The notes beneath the pieces were generated by a model. That model was given only the letters and a program-made list of their open reading frames with translations, made no database searches and was not told the origin of the DNA. The position numbers and the translations under genes were made by a program. DNA of 64,000 nucleotides from CAZRIT01 sp964600225 (GTDB taxonomy: Bacteria; Bacillota; Clostridia; Christensenellales; CAG-138), in assembly GCA_964600225.1 (NCBI GenBank), contig CAZRIT010000004.1, forward strand, positions 1-64,000, given 5' to 3'. The stretch's first letter is position 1. Each line of letters starts with the position of its first letter. Positions 17,852 through 25,589 of this stretch are shown piece after piece.

Positions 17852-19136
17852 CACACGCGTCAAGGTGATCGGTGCGGGGCTGGCCGGCTGCGAGGCGGCC
17901 TGGCAGCTCAGCAAACGCGGCGTCGCGGTGGATTTGTACGAGATGAAGCCCGTCAAGCGCTCGCCCGCGCACCACAGCGACGACCTGTGCGAGCTGGTTT
18001 GCAGCAACTCGCTGCGTTCCGACCGCGTCGAGAACGCCGTGGGCTTGCTCAAGGCCGAGATGCGGGAGCTGGATTCCCTCATCATGCGCTGCGCCGACAG
18101 CACGCGCGTGCCCGCGGGCGGCGCGCTGGCGGTTGACCGCGAGGGCTTTTCCAAAATGGTGACGGAAGCCATCCGCTCCGACAAGAATATCACCGTGCAT
18201 GAAGGTGAACTGACCGCGCTGCCCGATGCGCCCTGCATTGTGGCCACGGGCCCGCTGACAAGCGATGCGCTGAGCGCCGCCATCTCCGAATCGGTCGGGT
18301 CGCAGTTGCATTTTTACGATGCCGCCGCGCCCATCGTAGCCTACGATTCACTCGATCACAGCAAGGTCTACCGTGCCTCGCGCTACGGCAGGGGGGAGGA
18401 TTACCTCAACTGCCCCATGACGCGGGAGGAATACTTCCGCTTTTATCGCGCGTTGATCGAGGCGGAGACCGTGCCGCTGCATGCCTTTGAAACGCCGCGC
18501 GTGTTTGAAGGCTGCATGCCCGTGGAGGTGATGGCCAAGCGCGGGGAGCTGACGCTCTGCTACGGCCCGCTCAAACCCGTGGGGCTCAAGGTGGACGGCG
18601 TGATGCCGTTTGCGGTGGTGCAGCTTCGGCAGGACGATGCGCTTGGGCGGCTGTGGAACATTGTTGGCTTCCAGACCAACCTCAGGTTTGCCGAGCAGAA
18701 AAGGGTGTTCGGGATGATTCCCGGGCTGGAGAACGCGGAGTTTGTGCGCTATGGCGTGATGCACCGCAACACCTTCCTGCCCGCGGGCACATTGACCGAT
18801 GCCTATCGGCTGCGCACGCAGGCGGGCGTGTATTTTGCAGGACAGATCACGGGCGTGGAGGGGTATGTGGAATCCGCCGCCTCGGGGCTGTACGCGGCCA
18901 TACAGCTAAAACTGGAGCTGGATGGAAAGCCGCCCGTCGATTTTACCGATCAAACCGCCATCGGCGCGCTGGCGCATTATGTGGGCGGCTATGCAGGCGG
19001 CGACTTCCAGCCCATGAACGTCACCTATGGCATTATGGAGCCGCTTGGCCGACGCGTTCGGGACAAGCGCGCGCGCTGCCAAATGTTGGCCGATCGCTCG
19101 CTGAAAATCGTGAAAGAATTGCAAACGTATTGTTGA
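17844..19136 (+). CDS. trmFO: FAD-, folate-dependent tRNA U54 methyltransferase TrmFO
   Basis: A 430-residue flavoprotein making ribothymidine-54 with methylenetetrahydrofolate. Seen directly: the FAD-binding GAGLAG at residues 10-15, then YEMKP, AHHSDDLCELVCSNS and the C-terminal QITGVEGYVESAASGL. This gene is characteristic of Firmicutes, which use TrmFO rather than SAM-dependent TrmA. ATG 17844 overlaps topA by 8 nt and follows GAAAGGAAG. The order topA-trmFO-hslVU is the usual one, but xerC, often found between trmFO and hslV, is absent. Confidence 0.96.
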   Translation: MPDTRVKVIGAGLAGCEAAWQLSKRGVAVDLYEMKPVKRSPAHHSDDLCELVCSNSLRSDRVENAVGLLKAEMRELDSLIMRCADSTRVPAGGALAVDREGFSKMVTEAIRSDKNITVHEGELTALPDAPCIVATGPLTSDALSAAISESVGSQLHFYDAAAPIVAYDSLDHSKVYRASRYGRGEDYLNCPMTREEYFRFYRALIEAETVPLHAFETPRVFEGCMPVEVMAKRGELTLCYGPLKPVGLKVDGVMPFAVVQLRQDDALGRLWNIVGFQTNLRFAEQKRVFGMIPGLENAEFVRYGVMHRNTFLPAGTLTDAYRLRTQAGVYFAGQITGVEGYVESAASGLYAAIQLKLELDGKPPVDFTDQTAIGALAHYVGGYAGGDFQPMNVTYGIMEPLGRRVRDKRARCQMLADRSLKIVKELQTYC

Positions 19137-19158
19137 AACGGGCGAAAACTCGCCCGTT
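19137..19158 (+). other. Intercistronic hairpin after trmFO
   Basis: AACGGGCG (19137-19144) pairs perfectly with CGCCCGTT (19151-19158) around a 6-nt loop, beginning at the base after the trmFO stop. There is no T-run, so it may be an mRNA processing or stability element rather than a full terminator. Confidence 0.5.
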
Positions 19159-19198
19159 ATGTGGTACGATGAGTGGGAATTCGGAGGAGTAAGTATAC

Positions 19199-19732
19199 AT
19201 GGAACTGAAAGGTACCACCATTGTCGCCGTACGGCGCGGCGACAGCATTGCAATCGCAGGCGACGGTCAGGTGACCATGAGCGAGACAACCATCATGAAA
19301 GCCACTGCCAGGAAAGTGCGCAGGCTCTATCACGATCAGGTCGTGGTGGGCTTTGCGGGCTCCGTGGCCGATGCATTTTCGCTGTGCGAGCGGTTTGAAC
19401 GAAAGCTCGAGCAGTATGGCGGCAGCCTGATGCGTTCCGCCGTGTCGCTGGCGCAGGAGTGGCGCAGCGACAAGGCCATGCGGCAGCTTCAGGCGCTTTT
19501 GATCGTGGCCAACAAGGAGGAGCTTTTGATCGTTTCGGGCACGGGCGAGGTCATCGACCCAGACGATGGCATCGCGGCCATCGGCTCGGGCGGCATGTAC
19601 GCGCTGGCCGCGGCCAAGGCGCTCAAAAACAATACCGATCTGTCCGCGCGGGAAATCGCCGCGCAATCGCTCAAGATTGCCAGCGAGATCTGCGTGTTTA
19701 CCAACGGCAACATCGTTGTCGAGGAGGTGTAA
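19199..19732 (+). CDS. hslV: ATP-dependent protease subunit HslV (ClpQ)
   Basis: A 177-residue proteasome-like peptidase that forms the chamber of the HslUV protease. After a short leader MELKG the mature N-terminus would be TTIVAVRR, with a Thr nucleophile, followed by IAGDGQVT, GFAGSVADAF and IGSGGMYALAAA. In Bacillus ClpQ the catalytic residue is a Ser after a longer propeptide; here the motif is Thr-Thr as in proteobacterial HslV, with 5 leader residues to remove. GGAGGAG at 19182-19188 supports ATG 19199. It is 4 nt from hslU. Confidence 0.94.
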   Translation: MELKGTTIVAVRRGDSIAIAGDGQVTMSETTIMKATARKVRRLYHDQVVVGFAGSVADAFSLCERFERKLEQYGGSLMRSAVSLAQEWRSDKAMRQLQALLIVANKEELLIVSGTGEVIDPDDGIAAIGSGGMYALAAAKALKNNTDLSAREIAAQSLKIASEICVFTNGNIVVEEV

Positions 19733-19736
19733 CGGC

Positions 19737-21119
19737 ATGCTGACACCGCGTGAAATCGTCGAATCGCTCGATAAATACATCATCGGTCAGGATCGCGCCA
19801 AGCGCGCCGTGGCGGTGGCGCTGCGCAACCGCTATCGCAGGAGCATGCTGCCCGAGGAGATCCGTGAGGAGATTACGCCCAAGAACATCATCATGATGGG
19901 GCCGACGGGCGTTGGCAAAACCGAGATTGCCAGGCGCCTTGCCAAGCTGGTAGACGCGCCGTTTGTCAAGGTGGAGGCCACCAAGTATACCGAGGTCGGC
20001 TATGTCGGACGCGATGTGGAAAGCATGGTGCGCGACCTGGTGGAAGCGGCCATCCGCATCTGTAAAAACCGCAAGATGGAGGATGTGCGGCTGGTAGCCG
20101 AGGCGGCCGCCGAGCAGGCGCTGGTTGACCTGTTGGTGCCGATGAAGCGCAGGGATCGCCAGCCCAGCGGCAACCCGCTGCAGATGCTGCTCAACGCGGG
20201 CAAGCCCGCGCCCGAGCCGGAGATGAGCGAGGAGGAGCAAAAGCGCCGCTTTACCGAGCGGGAGCGCGTGATGGCGGAGCTGCGCGCGGGCAGGCTGGAG
20301 GATACGCTGGTCGAGGTCGAGGTGGAGGAGAAGCAGCAGGGCAACGACGCCATGTTTGCCGCAGGCATCGATATCAACCTTGGCGAGATGTTCGGCGGGC
20401 TGATTCCGCCCAAGACCAAGCGCAGGAAGCTCCCCGTCAAGGAGGCGCGCAGGATTCTCATCCAGCAGGAGAGCGAGAAACGCATCGATATGGACGACGT
20501 CACGCGCGACGCGGTGGAGCGCGCCGAGCAGGACGGCATCATATTCATCGATGAAATCGATAAAATCGCCGCGGGCGACCGCATCGGCGGGCACGACGTT
20601 TCCCGCGAGGGCGTGCAGCGCGATATCCTGCCCATCGTGGAGGGTTCCGTGGTCAACACCAAGTACGGGCCCGTCAAGACGGATTTCATCCTGTTTATCG
20701 CCGCGGGCGCGTTCCATACCGCCAAGGTGACCGATTTGATACCCGAGCTGCAGGGGCGTTTCCCCATCCGCGTCAAGCTGGACGACCTGTCGCAGGAGGA
20801 TTTCCGCAAGATTCTTACCCAGCCCGAAAATGCCGTGACCAAGCAGTACGCGGCCCTGCTTTCGGCCGATAAGGTCAACCTGACGTTTACCGACGACGCG
20901 CTCACGGAAATTGCCAAGTATGCCTTCATCGCCAACGAAAACACCGAGAACATCGGCGCAAGGCGGCTGCACACGGTTTTGGAAAACCTGCTCGACGACA
21001 TCTCCTTCAACGCCAACGGGCAGCATCCCGATATCGAGCTGGTGATCGACGCGGGCTATGTCGACGAGCACCTCAAGGATGAATTTCAACAGGAGGATAT
21101 ACATAGATATATCCTGTAA
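19737..21119 (+). CDS. hslU: HslU (ClpY) AAA+ unfoldase
   Basis: A 460-residue ATPase that unfolds and feeds substrates to HslV. Walker A GPTGVGKTE is near residue 60, the pore motif is YVGRDV, Walker B is FIDEIDKIA, and a sensor block REGVQRDILPIVEGS follows. The intermediate domain is the charged region around residues 150-250. ATG 19737 is set by GAGGAGGTG at 19721-19729. The 3' end contains an inverted repeat (21094-21115). The usual downstream codY is absent. Confidence 0.95.
   Translation: MLTPREIVESLDKYIIGQDRAKRAVAVALRNRYRRSMLPEEIREEITPKNIIMMGPTGVGKTEIARRLAKLVDAPFVKVEATKYTEVGYVGRDVESMVRDLVEAAIRICKNRKMEDVRLVAEAAAEQALVDLLVPMKRRDRQPSGNPLQMLLNAGKPAPEPEMSEEEQKRRFTERERVMAELRAGRLEDTLVEVEVEEKQQGNDAMFAAGIDINLGEMFGGLIPPKTKRRKLPVKEARRILIQQESEKRIDMDDVTRDAVERAEQDGIIFIDEIDKIAAGDRIGGHDVSREGVQRDILPIVEGSVVNTKYGPVKTDFILFIAAGAFHTAKVTDLIPELQGRFPIRVKLDDLSQEDFRKILTQPENAVTKQYAALLSADKVNLTFTDDALTEIAKYAFIANENTENIGARRLHTVLENLLDDISFNANGQHPDIELVIDAGYVDEHLKDEFQQEDIHRYIL
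21094..21115 (+). other. AT-rich inverted repeat at the hslU 3' end
   Basis: AGGATATA (21094-21101) and TATATCCT (21108-21115) form an 8-bp stem with a 6-nt loop inside the last codons of hslU, 45 nt before the next gene. It is unusually AT-rich for this GC-rich sequence. Operator or mRNA-end function is a guess. Confidence 0.4.
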
Positions 21120-21159
21120 ACGAATGAAACGTACGCAAGCAAAGGAGCGCAACAAACGC

Positions 21160-22128
21160 ATGCATTTTTGCAGCCGACACAACCGCATATGGGCCATGGT
21201 GGTATCGTGCGCGCTGCTGCTGGGCGGCTGCCAAGAGGCGGAAACGCGCGTGGTTGTGATGGAGCTGGTAACGCCCTCTCCCACGCCGCAGACGGTGCAG
21301 CTTTCCATGCCCGCCGCCACGCCCGCGCCGACGCGCGTACCCACGCCCGTTCCTACGGATACGCCCGTGCCGACCGATACGCCCACGCCTGCGCCAACCG
21401 AGGCGCCGACCCCGACGCCCACGGCCGACTGGTCGGAGGTCGCCACGCCCAAGCCCGCAAAGGATGCGGGCGCTGTGGACGATGCGGACGAGGACGATCC
21501 CACGCCCAAGCCCACCAAGACGCCCAAGCCCACGCCCAAACCGACCAAAACGCCCAAGCCCACCGCCGAGCCGACGCTTGAACCCACACCCAAACCTACG
21601 CCAACGCCCACGCCCGAGCCGAATCGGGAGAACAACGCCATCATCGATGTCGGTGCTGTCGGGTCGGGATCGGGGGATCGGGAGGAGAGCGGCGTTTCCT
21701 CGTCGTCAGGCACGTCCTCGTCGGGGAGCGTATCCACATCGGGCGTGCATGTGTCGTCGGGCGCAAGGTTTACGGCCGAGGAGATTGCTTTGGCTGCCCG
21801 CGTGGCATACTTTGAATCCGCCAAGAACGAGCAGGGCTTCCGCGCGGTGCTGACGGTGATACTCAACCGCGTCAACGCATCCAAGTGGCCCGATACCGTG
21901 CGCGAGGTGATCTACCAGAACAAGCAGTTTACGGTGATCGATCGCAGCGATTTTTTGACCAGAACCATACCCGACGAGGTGTACGAATACGCCAACGATG
22001 TGTTCAACAACGGCAACGTCCTGTTCGGGTCAAACATCATGTCGTTCCGCAGCGGCCGAACCGATAAGGTCTGGGGGGACCGTCATTTTGAGGGGACGTA
22101 CGGCGGCAACGATTACTATTCCTCATAA
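21160..22128 (+). CDS. SleB-type cell-wall hydrolase lipoprotein with Pro/Thr-rich stalk
   Basis: A 322-residue exported protein. A hydrophobic N-terminus ends in LLLGGC, a lipobox with Cys24. A low-complexity Thr/Pro/Lys stalk (about residues 40-160, many TPKP and PTPT units) and a Ser/Gly-rich linker follow. The C-terminal domain from about residue 204 (AARVAYFESAKNEQGFRAVL) matches the Hydrolase_2/SleB fold with its catalytic Glu in YFES. SleB enzymes are lytic transglycosylases of the spore cortex, although vegetative relatives exist. ATG 21160 has AAAGGAG 12 nt upstream; an in-frame ATG at 21124 has no site. The lipoprotein anchor suggests action from the membrane surface. Confidence 0.85.
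   Translation: MHFCSRHNRIWAMVVSCALLLGGCQEAETRVVVMELVTPSPTPQTVQLSMPAATPAPTRVPTPVPTDTPVPTDTPTPAPTEAPTPTPTADWSEVATPKPAKDAGAVDDADEDDPTPKPTKTPKPTPKPTKTPKPTAEPTLEPTPKPTPTPTPEPNRENNAIIDVGAVGSGSGDREESGVSSSSGTSSSGSVSTSGVHVSSGARFTAEEIALAARVAYFESAKNEQGFRAVLTVILNRVNASKWPDTVREVIYQNKQFTVIDRSDFLTRTIPDEVYEYANDVFNNGNVLFGSNIMSFRSGRTDKVWGDRHFEGTYGGNDYYSS
21277..21627 (+). repeat. Low-complexity Pro/Thr-rich coding repeats
   Basis: Irregular reiterations of CCCACGCCCAAGCC-like units encode the stalk of the SleB-like lipoprotein. They create long spurious open frames on the opposite strand. Copy number is likely to vary between strains. Confidence 0.7.
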
Positions 22129-22173
22129 CAACCAAAAATAAGAGAAAACACAAAGGATGGAACTGAACCCTAT

Positions 22174-23820
22174 ATGGCAAGTAAACTAAAGATTATCCCG
22201 CTCGGCGGCGTTGGTGAGATCGGCAAAAACATGACCGTTTTGGAGTACGGCAACGACCTCATCGTCGTCGATTGCGGCATCATATTCCCCGACGAGGAGA
22301 TGCCCGGCATTGACGTGGTCATCCCCGATATGTCGTATCTGAGGGAAAACAGGCAGAAGCTGCGCGGCTTTTTGATTACCCACGGGCATGAGGACCATAT
22401 CGGCGCGCTGCCGTATGCGCTCAAGGAATTCGATGTGCCCGTCTACGGCACGGCGTTTACCACGGCGCTGATTGCGCACAAGCTGGATGAAATGCATGTG
22501 CGCACCCACATGCTCAACACCATCAAGCCGAATGACCGCGTGGAACTGGGGAGTTTCAAGGTGGAGTTTATCAAAACGGGCCATTCCATCGCGGGCGCGG
22601 TGGCGCTGGCCATCACAACGCCCATCGGCACCGTTATCCACACAGGCGATTTCAAGGTGGATCTCACGCCCATAGACGGCGAGCCGATCGATATCAACCG
22701 CTTTGCCTACTACGGCTCGCGCGGCGTGCTGGCGCTGCTTTCCGACAGCACCAATATTGAAAGCCCCGGCCACACCATGTCGGAGCGGGATATCGGCTCC
22801 ACGTTCGAGCACTATTTTGACCTGGCGCAGGGACGCGTGATTGTGGCGTCCTTTGCCTCCAATGTCTACCGTATACAGCAGGTGGCCGATGTGGCCATCC
22901 GCCACGGGCGGGTGCTGTGCTTCCAGGGGCGCAGCATGGAGCAGATTGTGCAGATTGCCATGAAGCTGGATTACCTGCACATTGCGCCCGATCGCATCGT
23001 GAAGGTGGAGCAGCTTAAGAATTATCGGGACGAGCAGGTCTGCGTCATCACCACGGGCAGCCAGGGCGAGCCCATGAGCGGGCTTTTCCGCATGGCCACC
23101 GCCACGCACCGCTTAAACATCGGCAAGGGCGATATGGTGATCGTCTCCGCATCGGCCATTCCCGGCAACGAACGCAGCATTTCGCGCGTGATCAACCAGC
23201 TGTTTGAAAAGGGCGCCATCGTGGTCTATAACCGCATGGCGGATGTGCACGTTTCGGGCCACGCCTGCCGCGAGGAGCTTCGGCTCATGATGGAGCTGAC
23301 CAAGCCCAAGTATTTTGTGCCCGTGCACGGCGAGTATCGCCACCTGTTCATGCATGGCGAGCTGGCGGGGGAGATGGGCATCAAAAAGGAGAACATCTTC
23401 CTGGCCGAGTGCGGCAGCGTCATCGAGATTTCCACCAAGCGCGGCCGCTGCGACGAGACCGTCACCGCGGGCGGCGTGATGGTGGATGGCATCGGCGGCA
23501 TCGACGACGCGGTGCTCAAGGACCGAAAGCTTTTAAGCCAGGACGGGCTGGTGGTTGCCGTGCTCACCATTGATGTGGAGACGGGCCGCATGCTGGCCGC
23601 GCCCGAGATCATCTCGCGCGGGTTTGTGTACATGCGCGATTCGGAGCAACTGATCAAGCAGATGGTGGATACCGTTTCCACCGAGGCAAAGAAGTTCCAG
23701 GGCGCGGACAAGAGCGACTACGGCAACATCAAAAACAACGTTCGCACGGCGCTCAAAAAGCTGTTGACCAGCCGCACGCGCCGCACGCCCATGATCATAC
23801 CCATCGTCATCGAAATTTAA
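22174..23820 (+). CDS. rnj: Ribonuclease J
   Basis: A 548-residue metallo-beta-lactamase/beta-CASP ribonuclease with 5' exonuclease and endonuclease activity, central to mRNA decay and rRNA maturation in Firmicutes. The zinc site THGHEDHIGALPY is near residues 68-80. The beta-CASP block includes the TTGSQGEPMSG motif near residue 293 and the VHVSGHA His motif near 354. The C-terminal domain completes a normal length. GGATGG before ATG 22174 serves as the site. I cannot distinguish J1 from J2; only one is in the window. Confidence 0.95.
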   Translation: MASKLKIIPLGGVGEIGKNMTVLEYGNDLIVVDCGIIFPDEEMPGIDVVIPDMSYLRENRQKLRGFLITHGHEDHIGALPYALKEFDVPVYGTAFTTALIAHKLDEMHVRTHMLNTIKPNDRVELGSFKVEFIKTGHSIAGAVALAITTPIGTVIHTGDFKVDLTPIDGEPIDINRFAYYGSRGVLALLSDSTNIESPGHTMSERDIGSTFEHYFDLAQGRVIVASFASNVYRIQQVADVAIRHGRVLCFQGRSMEQIVQIAMKLDYLHIAPDRIVKVEQLKNYRDEQVCVITTGSQGEPMSGLFRMATATHRLNIGKGDMVIVSASAIPGNERSISRVINQLFEKGAIVVYNRMADVHVSGHACREELRLMMELTKPKYFVPVHGEYRHLFMHGELAGEMGIKKENIFLAECGSVIEISTKRGRCDETVTAGGVMVDGIGGIDDAVLKDRKLLSQDGLVVAVLTIDVETGRMLAAPEIISRGFVYMRDSEQLIKQMVDTVSTEAKKFQGADKSDYGNIKNNVRTALKKLLTSRTRRTPMIIPIVIEI

Positions 23821-23835
23821 GGGGGAAAGCGCAGT

Positions 23836-24177
23836 ATGCAGTACGATACAGCCAGAAGGCTTGCGGCGGAATTGCGCGGCAGCGAGGAATACCAAACCTT
23901 TGCCGAGGCCAAGGAGCGCGCGATGGAAAACGATACCACGCGTGCGTTGATCGATGAATACCATCGCCTGCAAATCCGCGCGCAGGCGGCTGCGGTATCG
24001 GGCGAAAAGAATGATGAGGTGCTCGAAAAGCTGCAAAAGCTCGGCGAGCTGCTGCAATTTGATGCGTCGGCATCGGCCTTTTTGCTGGCCGAGTACCGAC
24101 TAAACCGCACCTTGGCCGATATCTATAAGATTCTGGCCGACGCGACCGATATCGACCTGAGCTCGCTGGAAGCTTGA
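23836..24177 (+). CDS. YlbF/YmcA-family regulator
   Basis: A 113-residue all-helical protein of the YlbF/YmcA/YaaT group (DUF964), with the family pattern of short charged helices (FAEAKERAMENDTTRALIDEY, then KLQKLGELLQFD). In Bacillus these proteins form an Fe-S complex that modulates RNase Y, competence and sporulation. Placement next to RNase J, 15 nt downstream with GGGGGAAAG as site, fits an RNA-decay link. The Cys residues that bind the Fe-S clusters in Bacillus are not obvious here. Confidence 0.85.
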   Translation: MQYDTARRLAAELRGSEEYQTFAEAKERAMENDTTRALIDEYHRLQIRAQAAAVSGEKNDEVLEKLQKLGELLQFDASASAFLLAEYRLNRTLADIYKILADATDIDLSSLEA

Positions 24178-24201
24178 CGGTCGAAAACGAGCCAATATAC
24201 T
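24174..24201 (+). promoter_or_regulatory. Promoter immediately before mltG
   Basis: TTGACG (24174-24179), 16-bp spacer, TATACT (24196-24201), overlapping the stop codon of the YlbF-like gene. The mltG ATG is only 7 nt after the -10 box, so the mRNA would have almost no leader. Confidence 0.65.
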
Positions 24202-24208
24202 GAGGCGT

Positions 24209-25375
24209 ATGAAACAGAGCATATTCCAAAAACCGAAGCGCAACAGCCCCGCTTACAAAAAAATGAAGCGGGTTTGGCGCTATATCCGCCCCGCGGCGAT
24301 CATGGCCGTCAGCGTGCTGCTGGTGGTGATCGTTGCCGTGACGGCGGTAAGGTATGTGCTGTCCAACTACATCGAGCCCGTCGACAAAGGCGACGCCACG
24401 CCCATTCAGGTGACGATTCCCTCGTCGTCGTCGGCCAGCAGCATTGCGCGCATCCTCTACAATGCGGGCGGGCAGGATGCCGAGGGGCTGATTACCAGCA
24501 CGGCGGTGTTTAAGGTATACGTCGATTTTGTCGGCAAGGCCAACACCATGAAGGCGGGCACCTATGTGCTCAGCCGCAACATGAGCGTCAAGCAGATTGT
24601 TGACGTCATCTGCGAGGGGAACCCGCCCAAGGCGACCGTCAAGTTTACCATCCCCGAGGGCTATTCGGTACGCGATATCTGCGGCGTGCTCAAGGAGAAG
24701 GGACTCATTTCGGATGAACAGGCGTTCCTCAATGTGTGTGCGCGCGGCGTGGGCTTTGAGACCTTCCAATACATCGACAGCATCCTGGCTTCCGCCGATG
24801 CGGCCAAGCGCGCCTTTGTGCTGGAGGGGTATCTGTTCCCCGATACCTACGAGGTGTATGCCGATGCCAGCGTCAACACCATCCTGATGCGCATGCTCAA
24901 CCGCTTCAACGAGATCTATACCGATGCGTACGATGCGCGCGCCAAAGAGCTGGGCATGACGACCGATCAGGTGATTGCCTTGGCGTCGCTGATTGAGCGC
25001 GAGGCGCAGGCCGGCGGCGACTTTGCCAAGGTTTCTGCCGTGTTCCACAATCGCCTCAAGCAGGATATGCGGCTGCAGGCATGCTCGAGCCTGTCGTATG
25101 TGCTCAACATGAAAAAGTATACCTTTACCGAATCGGAGCTGGCCACGGACTCCCCGTACAACACCTACATGTACGCAGGCCTGCCGATCGGCCCCGTGTC
25201 CAACCCCGGCAAGGCCGCCATCGAGGCCGCGCTCAACCCCAATGCCGATTATTTGAGCGAGGGCTACCTCTACTTCTGCAACGCCAACCCTGCGGAAACC
25301 TCGGAGCTGGTGTTCTCCAAAACGTACGAGGAGCATCAGGCCAACGTGCAGCGCTATCAGCAATACTGGTCCTGA
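24209..25375 (+). CDS. mltG: Endolytic murein transglycosylase MltG (YceG)
   Basis: A 388-residue single-pass membrane protein. A basic cytoplasmic N-terminus is followed by a membrane helix near residues 28-52, a LysM-like region (VTIPSSSSASSIARIL), then the YceG catalytic domain. The catalytic Glu lies in LASLIEREAQ, followed by VSAVFHNRL and NTYMYAGLPIGPVSNPG. MltG cleaves nascent glycan strands and sets their length. The start ATG 24209 is 7 nt downstream of a good -10 element; a GAGGCG also lies there, so translation may be leaderless or use a minimal site. Confidence 0.95.
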   Translation: MKQSIFQKPKRNSPAYKKMKRVWRYIRPAAIMAVSVLLVVIVAVTAVRYVLSNYIEPVDKGDATPIQVTIPSSSSASSIARILYNAGGQDAEGLITSTAVFKVYVDFVGKANTMKAGTYVLSRNMSVKQIVDVICEGNPPKATVKFTIPEGYSVRDICGVLKEKGLISDEQAFLNVCARGVGFETFQYIDSILASADAAKRAFVLEGYLFPDTYEVYADASVNTILMRMLNRFNEIYTDAYDARAKELGMTTDQVIALASLIEREAQAGGDFAKVSAVFHNRLKQDMRLQACSSLSYVLNMKKYTFTESELATDSPYNTYMYAGLPIGPVSNPGKAAIEAALNPNADYLSEGYLYFCNANPAETSELVFSKTYEEHQANVQRYQQYWS

Positions 25376-25410
25376 TTGATCGGCGCATGGCCGATAAAAT
25401 CACGCTTCCG

Positions 25411-25445
25411 ACGGCCGCCTGCACGCGGCCGTCCTTCTCTTTTTC
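25411..25445 (+). terminator. Terminator of mltG
   Basis: ACGGCCGC (25411-25418) pairs with GCGGCCGT (25425-25432) around CTGCAC, followed by a pyrimidine stretch with TTTTT. Confidence 0.8.
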
Positions 25446-25482
25446 GGGTACAAAAATGTGACAAGAATTTGACGGAAACCGA

Positions 25483-25511
25483 TTGACAACCCCATTCGGA
25501 TCGTATATTAT
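25483..25511 (+). promoter_or_regulatory. Promoter of the amino-acid permease
   Basis: Consensus TTGACA (25483-25488), 17-bp spacer, TATTAT (25506-25511). The region is strikingly AT-rich compared with its surroundings. About 75 nt of leader remain before the start. Confidence 0.7.
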
Positions 25512-25589
25512 ATAATCTAATATACTTTTCGGCGTTTATACCGTGCGGGATGCGGCAAAACGCAGTAATGATTGGGAGGAGAATGGAAA

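Noticed and set aside
15821..18283. 820-residue open frame antisense to topA/trmFO
   Set aside because: It runs through the N gap and covers two clear genes on the plus strand; no domain or ribosome binding site.
19698..21884. 728-residue open frame antisense to hslU and the SleB-like gene, with GVGVGVGLGV repeats
   Set aside because: The Gly/Val repeats are simply the reverse complement of the Pro/Thr-coding stalk.
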